64,000 nt of DNA from Paludibacteraceae bacterium (GCA_017447875.1 JAFSMP010000028.1:1-64000), one strand, 5' to 3'. Shown: positions 52,968-62,498, counted from the first letter of the stretch. Program-made: numbers and translations. Notes: generated by a model not told the origin, from the sequence alone.

Positions 52968-53414
52968 TTACAAGGCAGATAACGGCTCTATGAACATCCC
53001 CAAAATAAACGTGATTGCGACTACAAAACCCACCCCTATTTTTGCGCAGAACAAGCCAAAACTACGTTTATCAAGATACTCTTTTTTAGGAATGTATATT
53101 TTATCTATATATTCAACGGAACGGCTCTTCAATATCTCCGTTGAATAATGATAATATGAGCACGTATCTAGAAAATAGTGCAATACGTCTAACAACAAGT
53201 AAATAAAACTAACAGCAATGGTTGCTTTCAAAAAGATGTTTGTTTGATGATATGTTCCGTTATCTGCAAAGATTAACACCCAGCATGATGCAATAATAGC
53301 AAAAACGATTTTGCGAATCAGTTCAGAAGCCTTGCTGGATTGGTTGTAATGATACTTTTCCGTCTCATCAATATATTTTTCCACTTTTTGCGTTTTTGAT
53401 TCCTCGTTTTCCAT
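52968..53414 (-). CDS. Three-helix membrane protein of unknown function
   Basis: 148 aa. An amphipathic Lys/Glu-rich N-terminus (KTQKVEKYIDETEKYHYNQS) then hydrophobic segments at ~35-50, ~62-82 and ~125-145. The start lies 47 nt inside the end of the upstream MEGPTG-repeat frame. The topology would suit a partner of the tail-anchored neighbour. No family recognised. Confidence 0.6.
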   Translation of the reverse strand: MENEESKTQKVEKYIDETEKYHYNQSSKASELIRKIVFAIIASCWVLIFADNGTYHQTNIFLKATIAVSFIYLLLDVLHYFLDTCSYYHYSTEILKSRSVEYIDKIYIPKKEYLDKRSFGLFCAKIGVGFVVAITFILGMFIEPLSAL

Positions 53415-53760
53415 AGTTTCTGTTAATTATATGTGTGTGTATTTTATTTTTTTTGCAAACCGGCAAACCAGTTGGTCCCTCCATAAGCGGAGTAATGATT
53501 CCTAACTCCCTCTGTTCTACTCCAGTGGGCCCCTCCATAAGCGGAACAATGATTCTTGCTTTCTTTAGTTTTACACCTGTAGGTCCCTCCATTCTGATGA
53601 GAAAACTAACTTCCGGAGTCTTAAGCGGCTGCGAAGGTCGTGCTTCTAAAACACGAACAATGCATTTCCGGTCTTTTTCAGTAATTATTTTTGTGTGCTG
53701 TAGTCCGGCACGTGTTCCCTGCTTTACATCAGATAGGATAAGTTTACGAAAAGTACTCAT
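53368..53760 (-). CDS. Short open frame with 54-nt tandem repeats (MEGPTG)
   Basis: 130 aa. The basic N-terminal half (residues 1-55) looks like a folded domain. It is followed by 18-residue repeats each starting MEGPTG: the next residues are VKLKKARIIVPL, VEQRELGIITPL and a partial third. Copies start exactly 54 nt apart (53474, 53528, 53582). The tail overlaps the start of the next gene. Whether it is translated is uncertain; no signal peptide and no known family. Confidence 0.4.
   Translation of the reverse strand: MSTFRKLILSDVKQGTRAGLQHTKIITEKDRKCIVRVLEARPSQPLKTPEVSFLIRMEGPTGVKLKKARIIVPLMEGPTGVEQRELGIITPLMEGPTGLPVCKKNKIHTHIINRNYGKRGIKNAKSGKIY
53474..53592. repeat. 54-nt imperfect tandem repeat, about 2.2 copies
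   Basis: The block GGTCCCTCCAT (second copy GGCCCCTCCAT) recurs at 53474, 53528 and 53582. A multiple of three, so the frame is kept. Confidence 0.8.
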
Positions 53761-53852
53761 AATTTTAATATTTTACCGTTAATGTTATTTTTGTTTTCTT
53801 TTCCAGAATAAATGTACTTTGTATTTATACCTTATTTTCATACTCCTACCGC

Positions 53853-53898
53853 TCTGCCATTCCGCACCGCCCGAAATGGGACGGTGCGGAGGGGCAGA
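53853..53898. other. Long imperfect hairpin after the lipoprotein gene
   Basis: TCTGCC ... CCGCACCG-CC / GG-CGGTGCGG ... GGCAGA, with loop GAAAT; it begins about 10 nt past the stop of the lipoprotein gene. Far more GC-rich than its surroundings. It lacks a U-run, so it may be a structural 3' end rather than a classic terminator. Confidence 0.55.
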
Positions 53899-53907
53899 CG
53901 GAAGGGG

Positions 53908-54459
53908 CTATTGGAGGAATGCCCAGAAATACCATTTATAGGAATCATGGTCCTCATAATAGACGAGACCTTTGTCTTTTTGGATAATCGCGCCATTAGA
54001 CAGGACTATTTTCTCCGGCAGGGAATCGTTTTTGCTCGCATCATATGTATAACTGCCGGTTGTCTCCCATACTTTAGAAGAGGAATATATCCTATAGTTC
54101 GTGAACTCGGTCTTGAGAATCTTGCTATCCGTGACAATAGTCTTCATTTCAATAACTTGGTAACTTAGCCCCGTAGTATGGACTCCTTCTTCTTTCATTG
54201 ACACAAAGAGTTCCATTTTATTGGAATTATTGGTAAATTTAACCTCTTTGATCGTATAGTATAAATCCGCAGTTGATTCTTCACTCTCGAAAGCTAACCT
54301 TTTGCCTACGGTATAAGGAAAATAACTCTTTAACTGGTCTTCGGTAATTTTCGTGAATGTCGGTTCCGGAGGAGTCGGTTCGTTCTTTTCTTCGGATTTC
54401 TTACATCCCACTACGAGCAAACAGCTCAGCACAATTAATAAAAATGTTTTTGCTGTCAT
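53908..54459 (-). CDS. Lipoprotein of unknown function
   Basis: 183 aa. Lipobox LLVVGCKK, then a Pro/Glu linker (EKNEPTPPEP) and a beta-rich domain with FPYTVGKRLAFESEES, many Lys/Thr/Tyr, resembling small Bacteroidales surface lipoproteins. 20 nt downstream of the broken C13 peptidase, so probably part of that unit. Confidence 0.65.
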   Translation of the reverse strand: MTAKTFLLIVLSCLLVVGCKKSEEKNEPTPPEPTFTKITEDQLKSYFPYTVGKRLAFESEESTADLYYTIKEVKFTNNSNKMELFVSMKEEGVHTTGLSYQVIEMKTIVTDSKILKTEFTNYRIYSSSKVWETTGSYTYDASKNDSLPEKIVLSNGAIIQKDKGLVYYEDHDSYKWYFWAFLQ

Positions 54460-54479
54460 AACGATAATTTTTTTAATGA

Positions 54480-56660
54480 TTATTTAATGACTTTCTTGGT
54501 AAATGACTCATCTTTACCTTGGATACGATAGATATAAATGCCTTTCGGCAGGTTGAGCGATTGCATGTCGCAATTGTCGCAATGCTTCAGATGTACACCT
54601 TGCATATTATATACATCTATAGACAAAGCTTCCTCTTGTATGATGGATTGTTGCTCAATCTCATTTTCCGGTTCATCCGTATAGGTTGGACGCTTAATCA
54701 CATTTGCCAAATCCGGACGATTATTCTTGAACTCAAACAATTCTCCATTAACAACATAGCCGTCCCTATCCCGAAGAACTAAATATATTACAAATTTAGG
54801 ATAAAAATATTCAGTATCATAATAATCAATATTCAATCGAATAGGATATGTGTTGTTGTCATCCGCCCAAAAATATATTTCTTCAAATTGAGCACCATCT
54901 TCCAAATAGAAACTGCCATATTGATTATTAATTGCATAACAATGCGACCATGTCATGTATGATTGCGAACTCATGAATACTGGATCAAATGTCAAACGTA
55001 TTTCCGCTATGTGCTCCCAGTCTGCTACTCCTTCAATGCCACAAGTTAATGAATAAGGTCCACTATCCTGACCTGGACGAGGATTAGTGATATCTACGCT
55101 TGGGGCGGGAGAAGTACCTCCATTTTGCACAGCCGTTAGAATAACATTTCGGGAAACCACATTATTATAATTAAAAACGAAATCTGCAAGATTGAGATCC
55201 GTGATTGTTTCGTCCGGCTGTTCTTGATCATCCACAATACGCGCCAACATGCAGTAGTGCCACAACTCTGCGTAATTATCACCAGCAAACTCAAGACAGG
55301 GAGAATATTCTTCAACATCCGGAGTAGTCCATGGTATTCTTGCTACATACGATTCTCCACCAGCAATGGGAGGCAGGACAATACTGCCAATCATATCTCC
55401 TCTGCGAACGGAGGTACCGTTACAATCGTATGTATATTGACTATACCATCCCCATGGCCATGTACTGCCAATGGTTGCTTTGGTCCAGTGCACATACAAT
55501 GTGGCATTCCCGGGGCTTATCTCTTCTCCTCTGTTTCGAACTTTAACACAAACATCATATGTCTCACCTGATTGAAGAATCTCAATTTTTTGACCGTCCT
55601 CTTCATACCATATATCGGCGCATATCCATGGATACGGGGTGATTAAATTAGGTTCATCGCCGTAATCTCTATCGTCATCCTTTATATACAAATCCCATCC
55701 GGGTATTGGCAGACAGTCAGAAAGCGCATCTAAAGCCAAGGCATGTCCCAAGCATTCAGGATGAGATTCCATTTGTGGATTTTCATCTGAATCATCAAGG
55801 TCAGCTGCATACAGATAGGCTTCGTCCATAGTGATAAATCCGTCCTGATTTCCATCTGCGAAAAAGATCGTTGGCACATTAACGGAATCTATGGTAGGAG
55901 GTGTCTTTCCGTTAACGGCAGTGATCCAGTGATAAGTGAATTCATCATATAGTTGGTTTTCCATGGAATACGATTTTTCATTGACGCCACATGCTGTAGT
56001 GATGACCACATTATCCATTTCGCGTAATGCATCTATAAATCCGCCGCTATGACTTTGCTACATCACAATATTGATGGTTCGGGCTTGGATATGCGCAAGC
56101 ATTCGTGCGAAGGATATATCCATCAAATGGTATTCTCCCCATAGCACAAGAGAACTTATATAATGAGGCTCATAAATACTCATGCTGTCAGGATCAAGAG
56201 GATATTGAGGGTCTGGATGATTTAGGTAACTAAAATGAAGCCTTTCCACGTATCCTTCACCAACCGTATAAATAAACAAATCATCATCTTCTGTTATTTT
56301 ATTCGACAGCGTGTCATAAAAAATAGATTCTATATCATCTCGAGTGGCTGCAAAACGTATATCATAATAACTATCTCCATCCAAATCAAGAGGAGAAGAC
56401 TCATAATTTGAATTTTCTAACATAATATCATCATGAGAATCCGTTCCATCCGACATGGCGACATAGATATGGTCTTGGGAAAACCCCTTTGATAAGAGAG
56501 TTTGATATACCGCAGAGCAATCATTCCAATAGCGAATATGATTATGTTCCCCATTGCTTTCCGCATTGATGATCACTGCATAATTGGTGGCATGAACTAC
56601 GTTCGTCAGACCTGTCAAAAGGACGATTAGCGTAATAACTTTGTATAAAATCTTTTTCAT
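54480..56660 (-). pseudogene. C13 (legumain/gingipain-like) peptidase family protein with in-frame TAG and altered catalytic residues
   Basis: The first part (56660-56058) has a signal peptide and the C13 start TNYAVIINAESNGEHNHIRY, ending INIVM then TAG at codon 201. The same frame continues QSHSGGFIDALREMDNVVIT and on to a type IX sorting C-terminus (YNMQGVHLKHCDNCDMQSLN, then KGIYIYRI). In active relatives the break point reads EQC.SGG. Here the Glu codon is TAG and the catalytic Cys is Ser. The region where D-H-G with the catalytic His is expected reads TVGEG. All sites needed for proteolysis seem lost, so it is a pseudogene or a recruited non-catalytic surface protein read through the amber. 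Confidence 0.8.
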
Positions 56661-56681
56661 AATCGTAAAATTTTAAGTTAT

Positions 56682-57074
56682 TTATTGTACCATAAACTGC
56701 CCGACGAGTGCGCCGCCGGCAGTTTCAATATGTAGCACGTACACGCCTGCGTTGGAGATCTGCTGCGAAACGGAGTTGGTAAACTGCTGGTTGAGCACGA
56801 TACCGCCATTCATGGCATTGACCACCGTAGCCTGTGCCGACGGAATAGAATCATTGCGCTTGTTGATAGACAGATAGTTTCCGTCAATCGTCGCACGGAA
56901 ATCTGTAGGACGCGTAGGAGTACTACCTTCTTTTTCAGGGTCATCCAGCGGGGAATCTCCTGGAAGGGGTTGCAAACTGATGACTTCCGTTAAAGTAATT
57001 TCCACTTCTTCTGCGTTAACAACGCACGGCATTGTTAGTAATGCAACTAATGCCACTAATAAAATCTTTTTCAT
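56682..57074 (-). CDS. DUF3244-type secreted protein
   Basis: 130 aa. Signal peptide MKKILLVALVALLTMPCVVNA. A Pro/Ser linker (LQPLPGDSPLDDPEKEGSTP) precedes a sandwich domain (FRATIDGNYLSINKRNDSIP; then AGVYVLHIETAGGALVGQFM), the DUF3244 pattern often encoded next to secreted cysteine peptidases in Bacteroides. First gene behind the promoter at 57147-57178; the C13 gene follows by 21 nt. Confidence 0.72.
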   Translation of the reverse strand: MKKILLVALVALLTMPCVVNAEEVEITLTEVISLQPLPGDSPLDDPEKEGSTPTRPTDFRATIDGNYLSINKRNDSIPSAQATVVNAMNGGIVLNQQFTNSVSQQISNAGVYVLHIETAGGALVGQFMVQ

Positions 57075-57146
57075 CTTTTAACTTATAAATGAATTACTAG
57101 TAGACACTTAAAATAAGTGCCATCAAACCAATTTGATTTGACGGCA

Positions 57147-57178
57147 CAAAGGTACTGCTTTTTTTGCATCCCCACAAA
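57147..57178 (-). promoter_or_regulatory. Promoter of the DUF3244/C13/lipoprotein unit
   Basis: Minus strand: TTTG, 20-nt spacer, TACCTTTG. The upstream gap to the TPR gene (57075-57275) holds no other gene. Confidence 0.75.
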
Positions 57179-57275
57179 AATTAGTGTGGATAATTACCTT
57201 TTGGTAATAGGCTTATAATCTGCGAGTTATGATTTTTTGGCGTGGATAATTGAACAGGCAAGTATATTGAGGTGG

Positions 57276-58745
57276 CTAATTGATGGCTAAATTTATCAGA
57301 AAAGTACGTAATTCGGTACTATTTGTTCCTAACTTGTTGGCTATGCGATTCTTGAAATTTCTTATACCGCTTTCTCCATAAAACAGCAGATGTGCTAATT
57401 GTTTTCCGTTGGGATTCCCGAGCAAAACCAATATGCATAACCGGATTCCATTTTCTGAAAGGTGATATGTGTTTTGTAATTTCGCCACTAACATACCGAA
57501 ATTGTCATTTATTAACTTACTCATGGCATCAAAATCTTTCCAATAAATGTTATTAGGAAAATTTTCTGCATGGTACATCAATGTGCAATTCTTCTCTATC
57601 TGGGCAAGTAAAGAATTGGTGTATTCCGTATGCTTTTGTATAATCTGCTCATGTAGTTGCATGGCTGCATTGTTCGCATGGGTTAAATCATCTATCTGCT
57701 GAGAAAGTAGTGAATGCCGACGACGTTTGCGGCGAATGTATATTATAAGAATTAAACCGATGACCAATATTGTAGCACTTGCCACATAAATCCATTGATA
57801 GTCAGGATGACGATTGAGATCCTGTTTTAATAGTTGTACTGCTAATGCCCATTGATTATGCAGCGGTATGAGCACCTCTGTTTCTATATCCGAACGTTGT
57901 GCAGATATATCAAGTATGTTGTCGTTGCTTAATGTCGGGTCACCGTTGGCAATAATGTACAACATGTTGTATTTATCCTGTTCAGAAGCTTGAGGTAGAG
58001 CAATAACATACTTTGCGTAATATAGTGCAGAGTCTTTTTGATCTAAACTCCAATATGCCTGTGCCTTTTGTACATAGTGGGTCGAATAAGCACATCCTTT
58101 GTTCTCAAGATAACTTACCGCATAAATGACAGAGTCATATTGGCTGATACGCACAAACAATTCTGCCATTGTTTCCCATGTTTTGTTAATAACGTTCTCA
58201 TCTGTGCTATTCGCCTCTATTCGGGATAAAATGGACGTTGTTTCTTCTTTCTTGCCTTGCTCAGCCAACTCATATGCCATATTATTCAGGTCATAATAAT
58301 ATAATAAGGTGTCTTGAGCCAGTAGGTACATCTCTCCTGACCGCTCGTACATATCGTATGAAAGGTCGTAATCGCCGGCAAGGTGGCAGATGGAACCCAT
58401 ATTGCTATATATGCGCCCGAGGATGGCGTAGTCGCGGGTGTGGGAATGGGTGGCGTTGATGAAGACCTGCATAGCAACGACAGGGTCGTCTTTCTCGCGC
58501 AGCAGGCGGCCGTAATGGTAGCAGCAACGCGCGTATTCATCGGAATAAAACGCCTTCCGTCTATGGAGCGTACGGTACGTCTTCGCCAGCTGCACGCTGT
58601 CGTTGTACATGCCTCCTTCTGCACGCATACTGTCCGCCTGCGCCACCACCGTTTTCGCCTCATCCGCGACACGCGGCGAGCAGCCCTGTGCTATCACGCA
58701 CAGCACTGCCAACAGCCATCCAATATGTCTGATTGGGGCAAACAC
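57276..58745 (-). CDS. Lipoprotein-like TPR sensor/regulator with membrane helix and C-terminal HTH-like domain
   Basis: 489 aa, GTG start 3 nt after the AraC stop. An N-terminal signal/lipobox-like segment (VLCVIAQGCSPR) is followed by TPR-type helices (~residues 60-280). A membrane helix (IYVASATILVIGLILIIYI) and a basic coiled coil come next. The C-terminal ~60 residues (NGIRLCILVLLGNPNGKQLA, then SGIRNFKNRIANKLG) have the spacing of a LuxR/GerE-like helix-turn-helix. This layout is typical of Bacteroidales one-component membrane regulators. It probably controls the adjacent secreted-protein genes. Confidence 0.72.
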   Translation of the reverse strand: MFAPIRHIGWLLAVLCVIAQGCSPRVADEAKTVVAQADSMRAEGGMYNDSVQLAKTYRTLHRRKAFYSDEYARCCYHYGRLLREKDDPVVAMQVFINATHSHTRDYAILGRIYSNMGSICHLAGDYDLSYDMYERSGEMYLLAQDTLLYYYDLNNMAYELAEQGKKEETTSILSRIEANSTDENVINKTWETMAELFVRISQYDSVIYAVSYLENKGCAYSTHYVQKAQAYWSLDQKDSALYYAKYVIALPQASEQDKYNMLYIIANGDPTLSNDNILDISAQRSDIETEVLIPLHNQWALAVQLLKQDLNRHPDYQWIYVASATILVIGLILIIYIRRKRRRHSLLSQQIDDLTHANNAAMQLHEQIIQKHTEYTNSLLAQIEKNCTLMYHAENFPNNIYWKDFDAMSKLINDNFGMLVAKLQNTYHLSENGIRLCILVLLGNPNGKQLAHLLFYGESGIRNFKNRIANKLGTNSTELRTFLINLAIN

Positions 58746-58747
58746 TT

Positions 58748-59593
58748 TTAGCCGTTCCGATAAGCTTTCGGTGTAAGGCCTACGTGCGATTTGAAGAAGC
58801 GGTTGAAGAAGGCCACGTTGTCAAAACCCAGATTCAACGCGATCTCTTTGATCTGCAGATTCGTGATCTTCAATTGACTCTTGGCATCGGTAATGATCGC
58901 CTCGATGATGATGTCACCTGCCGTGCGTTCACCCACCGATTTGATGGTTGCACACAGGTGCGGTAAGGTCAGACGCATCGCGTCCGCATACTGACTCACA
59001 TGGTGCCACTCATGATAATGCTTCAGCACTAACTGACAATAATCCTGGTAGATCTCCGTCTTACGATCCAGCGGTTTCACTAGATACTCATCCTGCTCAT
59101 GCGCATACTTGGCATAACTGGTCTGCAGCAGGTTGAAGATATGCACCATCTTCTCGCTGTCCAGCATCGTCGGTTGGGCATTGAGTGCCTTCACGATCGT
59201 GTCGTACATCGAACAAAGCACCTGCGCATGGTTCTCACTCACACTCAGTTTCGGCGAATGTAACTGCAAGGTCGAAAGCGACATGCGGTTGTTCACCGTG
59301 TGCTTCTCGAGGAACTTACTACCAAACACGATCCAATACACCAGCGCATCCTCCGAGAACTCACGAATCAACAGAAAACTGCCGGGTTCCAACAACAACA
59401 CATCGTTCGCCTTGAAGTCGTATTCGGTCACATTGATGGTCGCATGTGCCGTACCACGCACCAGTAAAGCGTACACGCCACACTTGATCTTACACGGATA
59501 CCGACCGTACTCATTCATCAGTTTACCACTCGCGTCACCGATCATATAATCACCGTACGGACAGTCAACAATAGGGATATTATTTTCGTTCAT
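58748..59593 (-). CDS. AraC-family transcriptional regulator
   Basis: 281 aa from the ATG at 59593; in-frame codons further upstream lie in the promoter. An N-terminal cupin-like sensing domain (GKLMNEYGRYPCKIKCGVYA, LLLEPGSFLLIREFSE) precedes two C-terminal HTH motifs (HLCATIKSVGERTAGDIIIE and IKEIALNLGFDNVAFFNRFF, then KSHVGLTPKAYR). It is the first gene of a unit with the TPR regulator. Effector unknown. Confidence 0.88.
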   Translation of the reverse strand: MNENNIPIVDCPYGDYMIGDASGKLMNEYGRYPCKIKCGVYALLVRGTAHATINVTEYDFKANDVLLLEPGSFLLIREFSEDALVYWIVFGSKFLEKHTVNNRMSLSTLQLHSPKLSVSENHAQVLCSMYDTIVKALNAQPTMLDSEKMVHIFNLLQTSYAKYAHEQDEYLVKPLDRKTEIYQDYCQLVLKHYHEWHHVSQYADAMRLTLPHLCATIKSVGERTAGDIIIEAIITDAKSQLKITNLQIKEIALNLGFDNVAFFNRFFKSHVGLTPKAYRNG

Positions 59594-59619
59594 CTTAATA
59601 ATTGTATCAAAAATCGGTG

Positions 59620-59651
59620 CAAAATTACTACTTTTTTTTGAATTATGCAAA
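59620..59651 (-). promoter_or_regulatory. Promoter of araC-type regulator and TPR gene
   Basis: Minus strand: TTTG, 20-nt spacer, TAATTTTG; 27 nt before the ATG at 59593. Confidence 0.75.
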
Positions 59652-59692
59652 TAATTGTGCATATTTTATGCCATAAGTTGAATTTTGTGGCA

Positions 59693-62350
59693 TTATTTCA
59701 GTTCCTGTCCGGTGAAAGAGTAAATTTTTCCGTCTCGAAGAATGAGGAACTGACCATCACGGACGATCTTAGTTGTCTTTTGCGGGTCGGGAGAGGGTTC
59801 TTCGACTTGCTTGATACAATAAATAGAGATGTCTTTGACTCCCCATTGCGGGGCGTAATTGGTATTGCTTGTATATTTCAATGCGATATTCACATATCTG
59901 CCTTTATATGCGGACAAATCAATTTCTCCTGACTCGCACCAGTTCCAATCGGTACCTTGCGGATATGTCGGGATGACGCATTGTGTCCATGTAGCAGACA
60001 AAGGATAGCCTAAATCATAGTCGGAAGAGACCCATAATGTCATCTGCATAGTGTCTTCGAAGGACTTGGCTGCGTGGCTAAAGGTCATGAGCGTATTGCC
60101 GTCCGCAGGAATTTCGATGCATGGCGATATGAGCCATGATTCGGAAGCATAGGCTGAATATCTGGTACATTTAGCCACCATGCCATTTTGCGCATCCCAA
60201 TTCCATACGGATGTAATGCCGTCCGGTAAATTTACATTCCGCACAATAAAGTCGTTTTTTGCGGAAGTAAAAGATTGGGTGTAAGGGAGGGTCTTGCACG
60301 AGATGTCGTCATCTTGTTCTCCAACACCGACGGCGCACCATGCCCGGATGACGGATTTACGTTCCTGTGAGTCATTTCCATATAAGTCTGTTGCGGCTTG
60401 ACTGGCACCATTACGCGCGTCCAAGAACGTTGCGCAGGGGACAAGATAGAAGATGAGATTGCGGAAAGCAACCTGAATGGCTTTGTCTATTCCAATGCCG
60501 GTCACATCATACGCACGGTTGTTGTCATTCGTGCCGCTTCCTCCTTCCGACAGCAGATAAAACCAGTAATTTTGTATGCCACTATTGGTGTGCACGCCTC
60601 CCTGGTCATTCTGGTAAGATGGCTTGGCGGTCGGTTTCCAGCATAAACCGTAATACGTATCCGGTTGTGCCCCCCTTGACTCCACTCCATTGGCCCCTTT
60701 GGAATTCTTGGGATTACTCATAGAACGCATGTTCGGGTAAGAAACCATAACATCGGCTCCAATAGTCCAAGGACATTTTCCGTAGGTGTACTGCATGACA
60801 CCCATCGCTATCAGATCAGAAAAACTTTCATTAAGAGCCCCAGATTCTCCGATGTATTCCAGCCCTCCATTACCATTGGTTTCTGTTACCATATGAGTAT
60901 ATTCATGAGCTATGACATCCAATGCCGCCAAAGGGTTCATCGTGTAGCCGTCCCCCCTCCCATAAACCATAAAGAATGGCTCAAAACTACATTGGGCGGC
61001 AGCATTGTTAGGCATGGTAACGAAATATTTGTCATCAAATGGAGGAAAAGCCATATTAATAACGGCATGTCCATTCCCGTCGAAACTGTTCCGTTGAAAA
61101 GCACTTTTGTAGAAATCCAGTGTTTTTTGCATTCCCCAATGAATATCGGCATATTCAATGGGACCATCTATGAGTTGGAAAGAGCCGGAAGTGTTCTTTT
61201 GTGACCATTTTTCAGTACCGGACGAAACGGAGGTGACGACAATACTGTCACCATACGATACGGATGAGTTTTCTTTGTCACAGATATAAATAACACATCC
61301 TTTTGTTACAGCGATTCCAGACGACATCTTAAACGTAACGGGAAATGTAGGGTTTCTCTTGATGTTCGATTTGTGCAACTCATTGCCAGCGGCATCACAT
61401 ATCCGGCAATATAAATCAAGCCGGTGATTTCCCGTTTCATACCACCATGCTGAATCAGCCGAAGAGATGGTAACGGATTGTATTCGATGCGTATAGAAAT
61501 CACTGGTGTCGGAATAAAGCGTAACACAGGAATTTGTTATGTAATCCTTCATCATCGGTCCCATAACGTATTGATAGGTGATTTCCTGCCTTTCATCCGG
61601 AGAGAGATTATCGTAATTCTCCAAAATGTCCGTCGGCAAGGTATTCATCAAATAGGATTCAGACAGATAGTATTCGGTATTGGGACTGACAAATTCGGCA
61701 GATAGTGTGATCATGTTTCTGGCTGAATCTATAAGGAAGTACTTCCCGCCTTTTTCGCTTACCGACATATCCTGCCATCCGCTATATCGGGTATATGCCC
61801 GACCCATCACCTCTGCATTGCGGATGGCACTTTCCCTATAAATCACTTCTCCCGAAATAGCATCGACATACAGCGTCTCGTATGTTTTGGGAGAAGGCAC
61901 TTTGTATACGTTATAAAACTTGCCGTCAAGACATATGATGATGGCCGAAATAGTACTATCATGTACTTGAACCTGTGCTTTCGCGGCAGCTTGCCGTCTG
62001 GAGATACGGGGCGGAGCAGATTGTGGAACAGACGAATTGGTCATCACCGCCCCGTTCATATTGCGAACTATTCCGTTTTGGGAATGTACAAGCACCATGT
62101 GGGATTGCACTTTTTGTCCTTGGTAGTATTGCTGATAGGATTGATGGCGAATACCCAAGGCATCAGTGGTGTCCCGGAACAATGTGAATGTGCTGCCTTG
62201 GGCTACATCTACATAAGTGGAAAATGAATTAGAAATATGCGAGACAGCAATACTTTGTGAACTTAAATCCACAAAAAAGTGACCTGCTTCATTTGCTCCG
62301 GCTATGGAAAAAGCAAATAATGTCCAACCAAGTAAAACTATCTTTTTCAT
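59693..62350 (-). CDS. Secreted M4 (thermolysin-like) metallopeptidase with C-terminal tail
   Basis: 885 aa from the ATG at 62350 (upstream in-frame codons lie in the promoter). Signal peptide MKKIVLLGWTLFAFSIAGA. The FTP/PepSY-type propeptide (HQSYQQYYQGQKVQSHMVLV) is followed by the catalytic zinc site HEYTHMV with GALNESFSDLIA giving the Glu ligand. A later beta-sandwich resembles a cleaved-adhesin domain (~720-850). The last residues (TKIVRDGQFLILRDGKIYSF, then TGQELK) carry the same tail as the two secreted proteins at 0.6-3.4 kb. Probably a surface or released protease. Confidence 0.88.
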   Translation of the reverse strand: MKKIVLLGWTLFAFSIAGANEAGHFFVDLSSQSIAVSHISNSFSTYVDVAQGSTFTLFRDTTDALGIRHQSYQQYYQGQKVQSHMVLVHSQNGIVRNMNGAVMTNSSVPQSAPPRISRRQAAAKAQVQVHDSTISAIIICLDGKFYNVYKVPSPKTYETLYVDAISGEVIYRESAIRNAEVMGRAYTRYSGWQDMSVSEKGGKYFLIDSARNMITLSAEFVSPNTEYYLSESYLMNTLPTDILENYDNLSPDERQEITYQYVMGPMMKDYITNSCVTLYSDTSDFYTHRIQSVTISSADSAWWYETGNHRLDLYCRICDAAGNELHKSNIKRNPTFPVTFKMSSGIAVTKGCVIYICDKENSSVSYGDSIVVTSVSSGTEKWSQKNTSGSFQLIDGPIEYADIHWGMQKTLDFYKSAFQRNSFDGNGHAVINMAFPPFDDKYFVTMPNNAAAQCSFEPFFMVYGRGDGYTMNPLAALDVIAHEYTHMVTETNGNGGLEYIGESGALNESFSDLIAMGVMQYTYGKCPWTIGADVMVSYPNMRSMSNPKNSKGANGVESRGAQPDTYYGLCWKPTAKPSYQNDQGGVHTNSGIQNYWFYLLSEGGSGTNDNNRAYDVTGIGIDKAIQVAFRNLIFYLVPCATFLDARNGASQAATDLYGNDSQERKSVIRAWCAVGVGEQDDDISCKTLPYTQSFTSAKNDFIVRNVNLPDGITSVWNWDAQNGMVAKCTRYSAYASESWLISPCIEIPADGNTLMTFSHAAKSFEDTMQMTLWVSSDYDLGYPLSATWTQCVIPTYPQGTDWNWCESGEIDLSAYKGRYVNIALKYTSNTNYAPQWGVKDISIYCIKQVEEPSPDPQKTTKIVRDGQFLILRDGKIYSFTGQELK

Positions 62351-62386
62351 TTCAGTGATTGTACCATGTTCTGTGAAATGGCGATG

Positions 62387-62418
62387 CAAAAGTACAACAA
62401 TTTTCTGATATATGCAAA
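62387..62418 (-). promoter_or_regulatory. Promoter of the M4 peptidase gene
   Basis: Minus strand: TTTG, 20-nt spacer, TACTTTTG; 37 nt before the ATG. Confidence 0.75.
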
Positions 62419-62448
62419 TAATTGTGCATATTTTTGCATGAATAGACA

Positions 62449-62480
62449 CAAAAAAAGAAGAACCTCTTGCGAGATTCTTC
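62449..62480 (-). terminator. Terminator of rpsT
   Basis: Minus strand: GAAGAA-CTC / GAG-TTCTTC with loop GCAA and a T7 tail. It lies ~20 nt after the rpsT stop. Confidence 0.88.
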
Positions 62481-62498
62481 CGTTTGACCTAATGCGTA

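Noticed and set aside
50827..57074. Integrated prophage or conjugative element
   Set aside because: No integrase, capsid, terminase, relaxase or att-like duplication was seen; only the IS982 element has clear ends.
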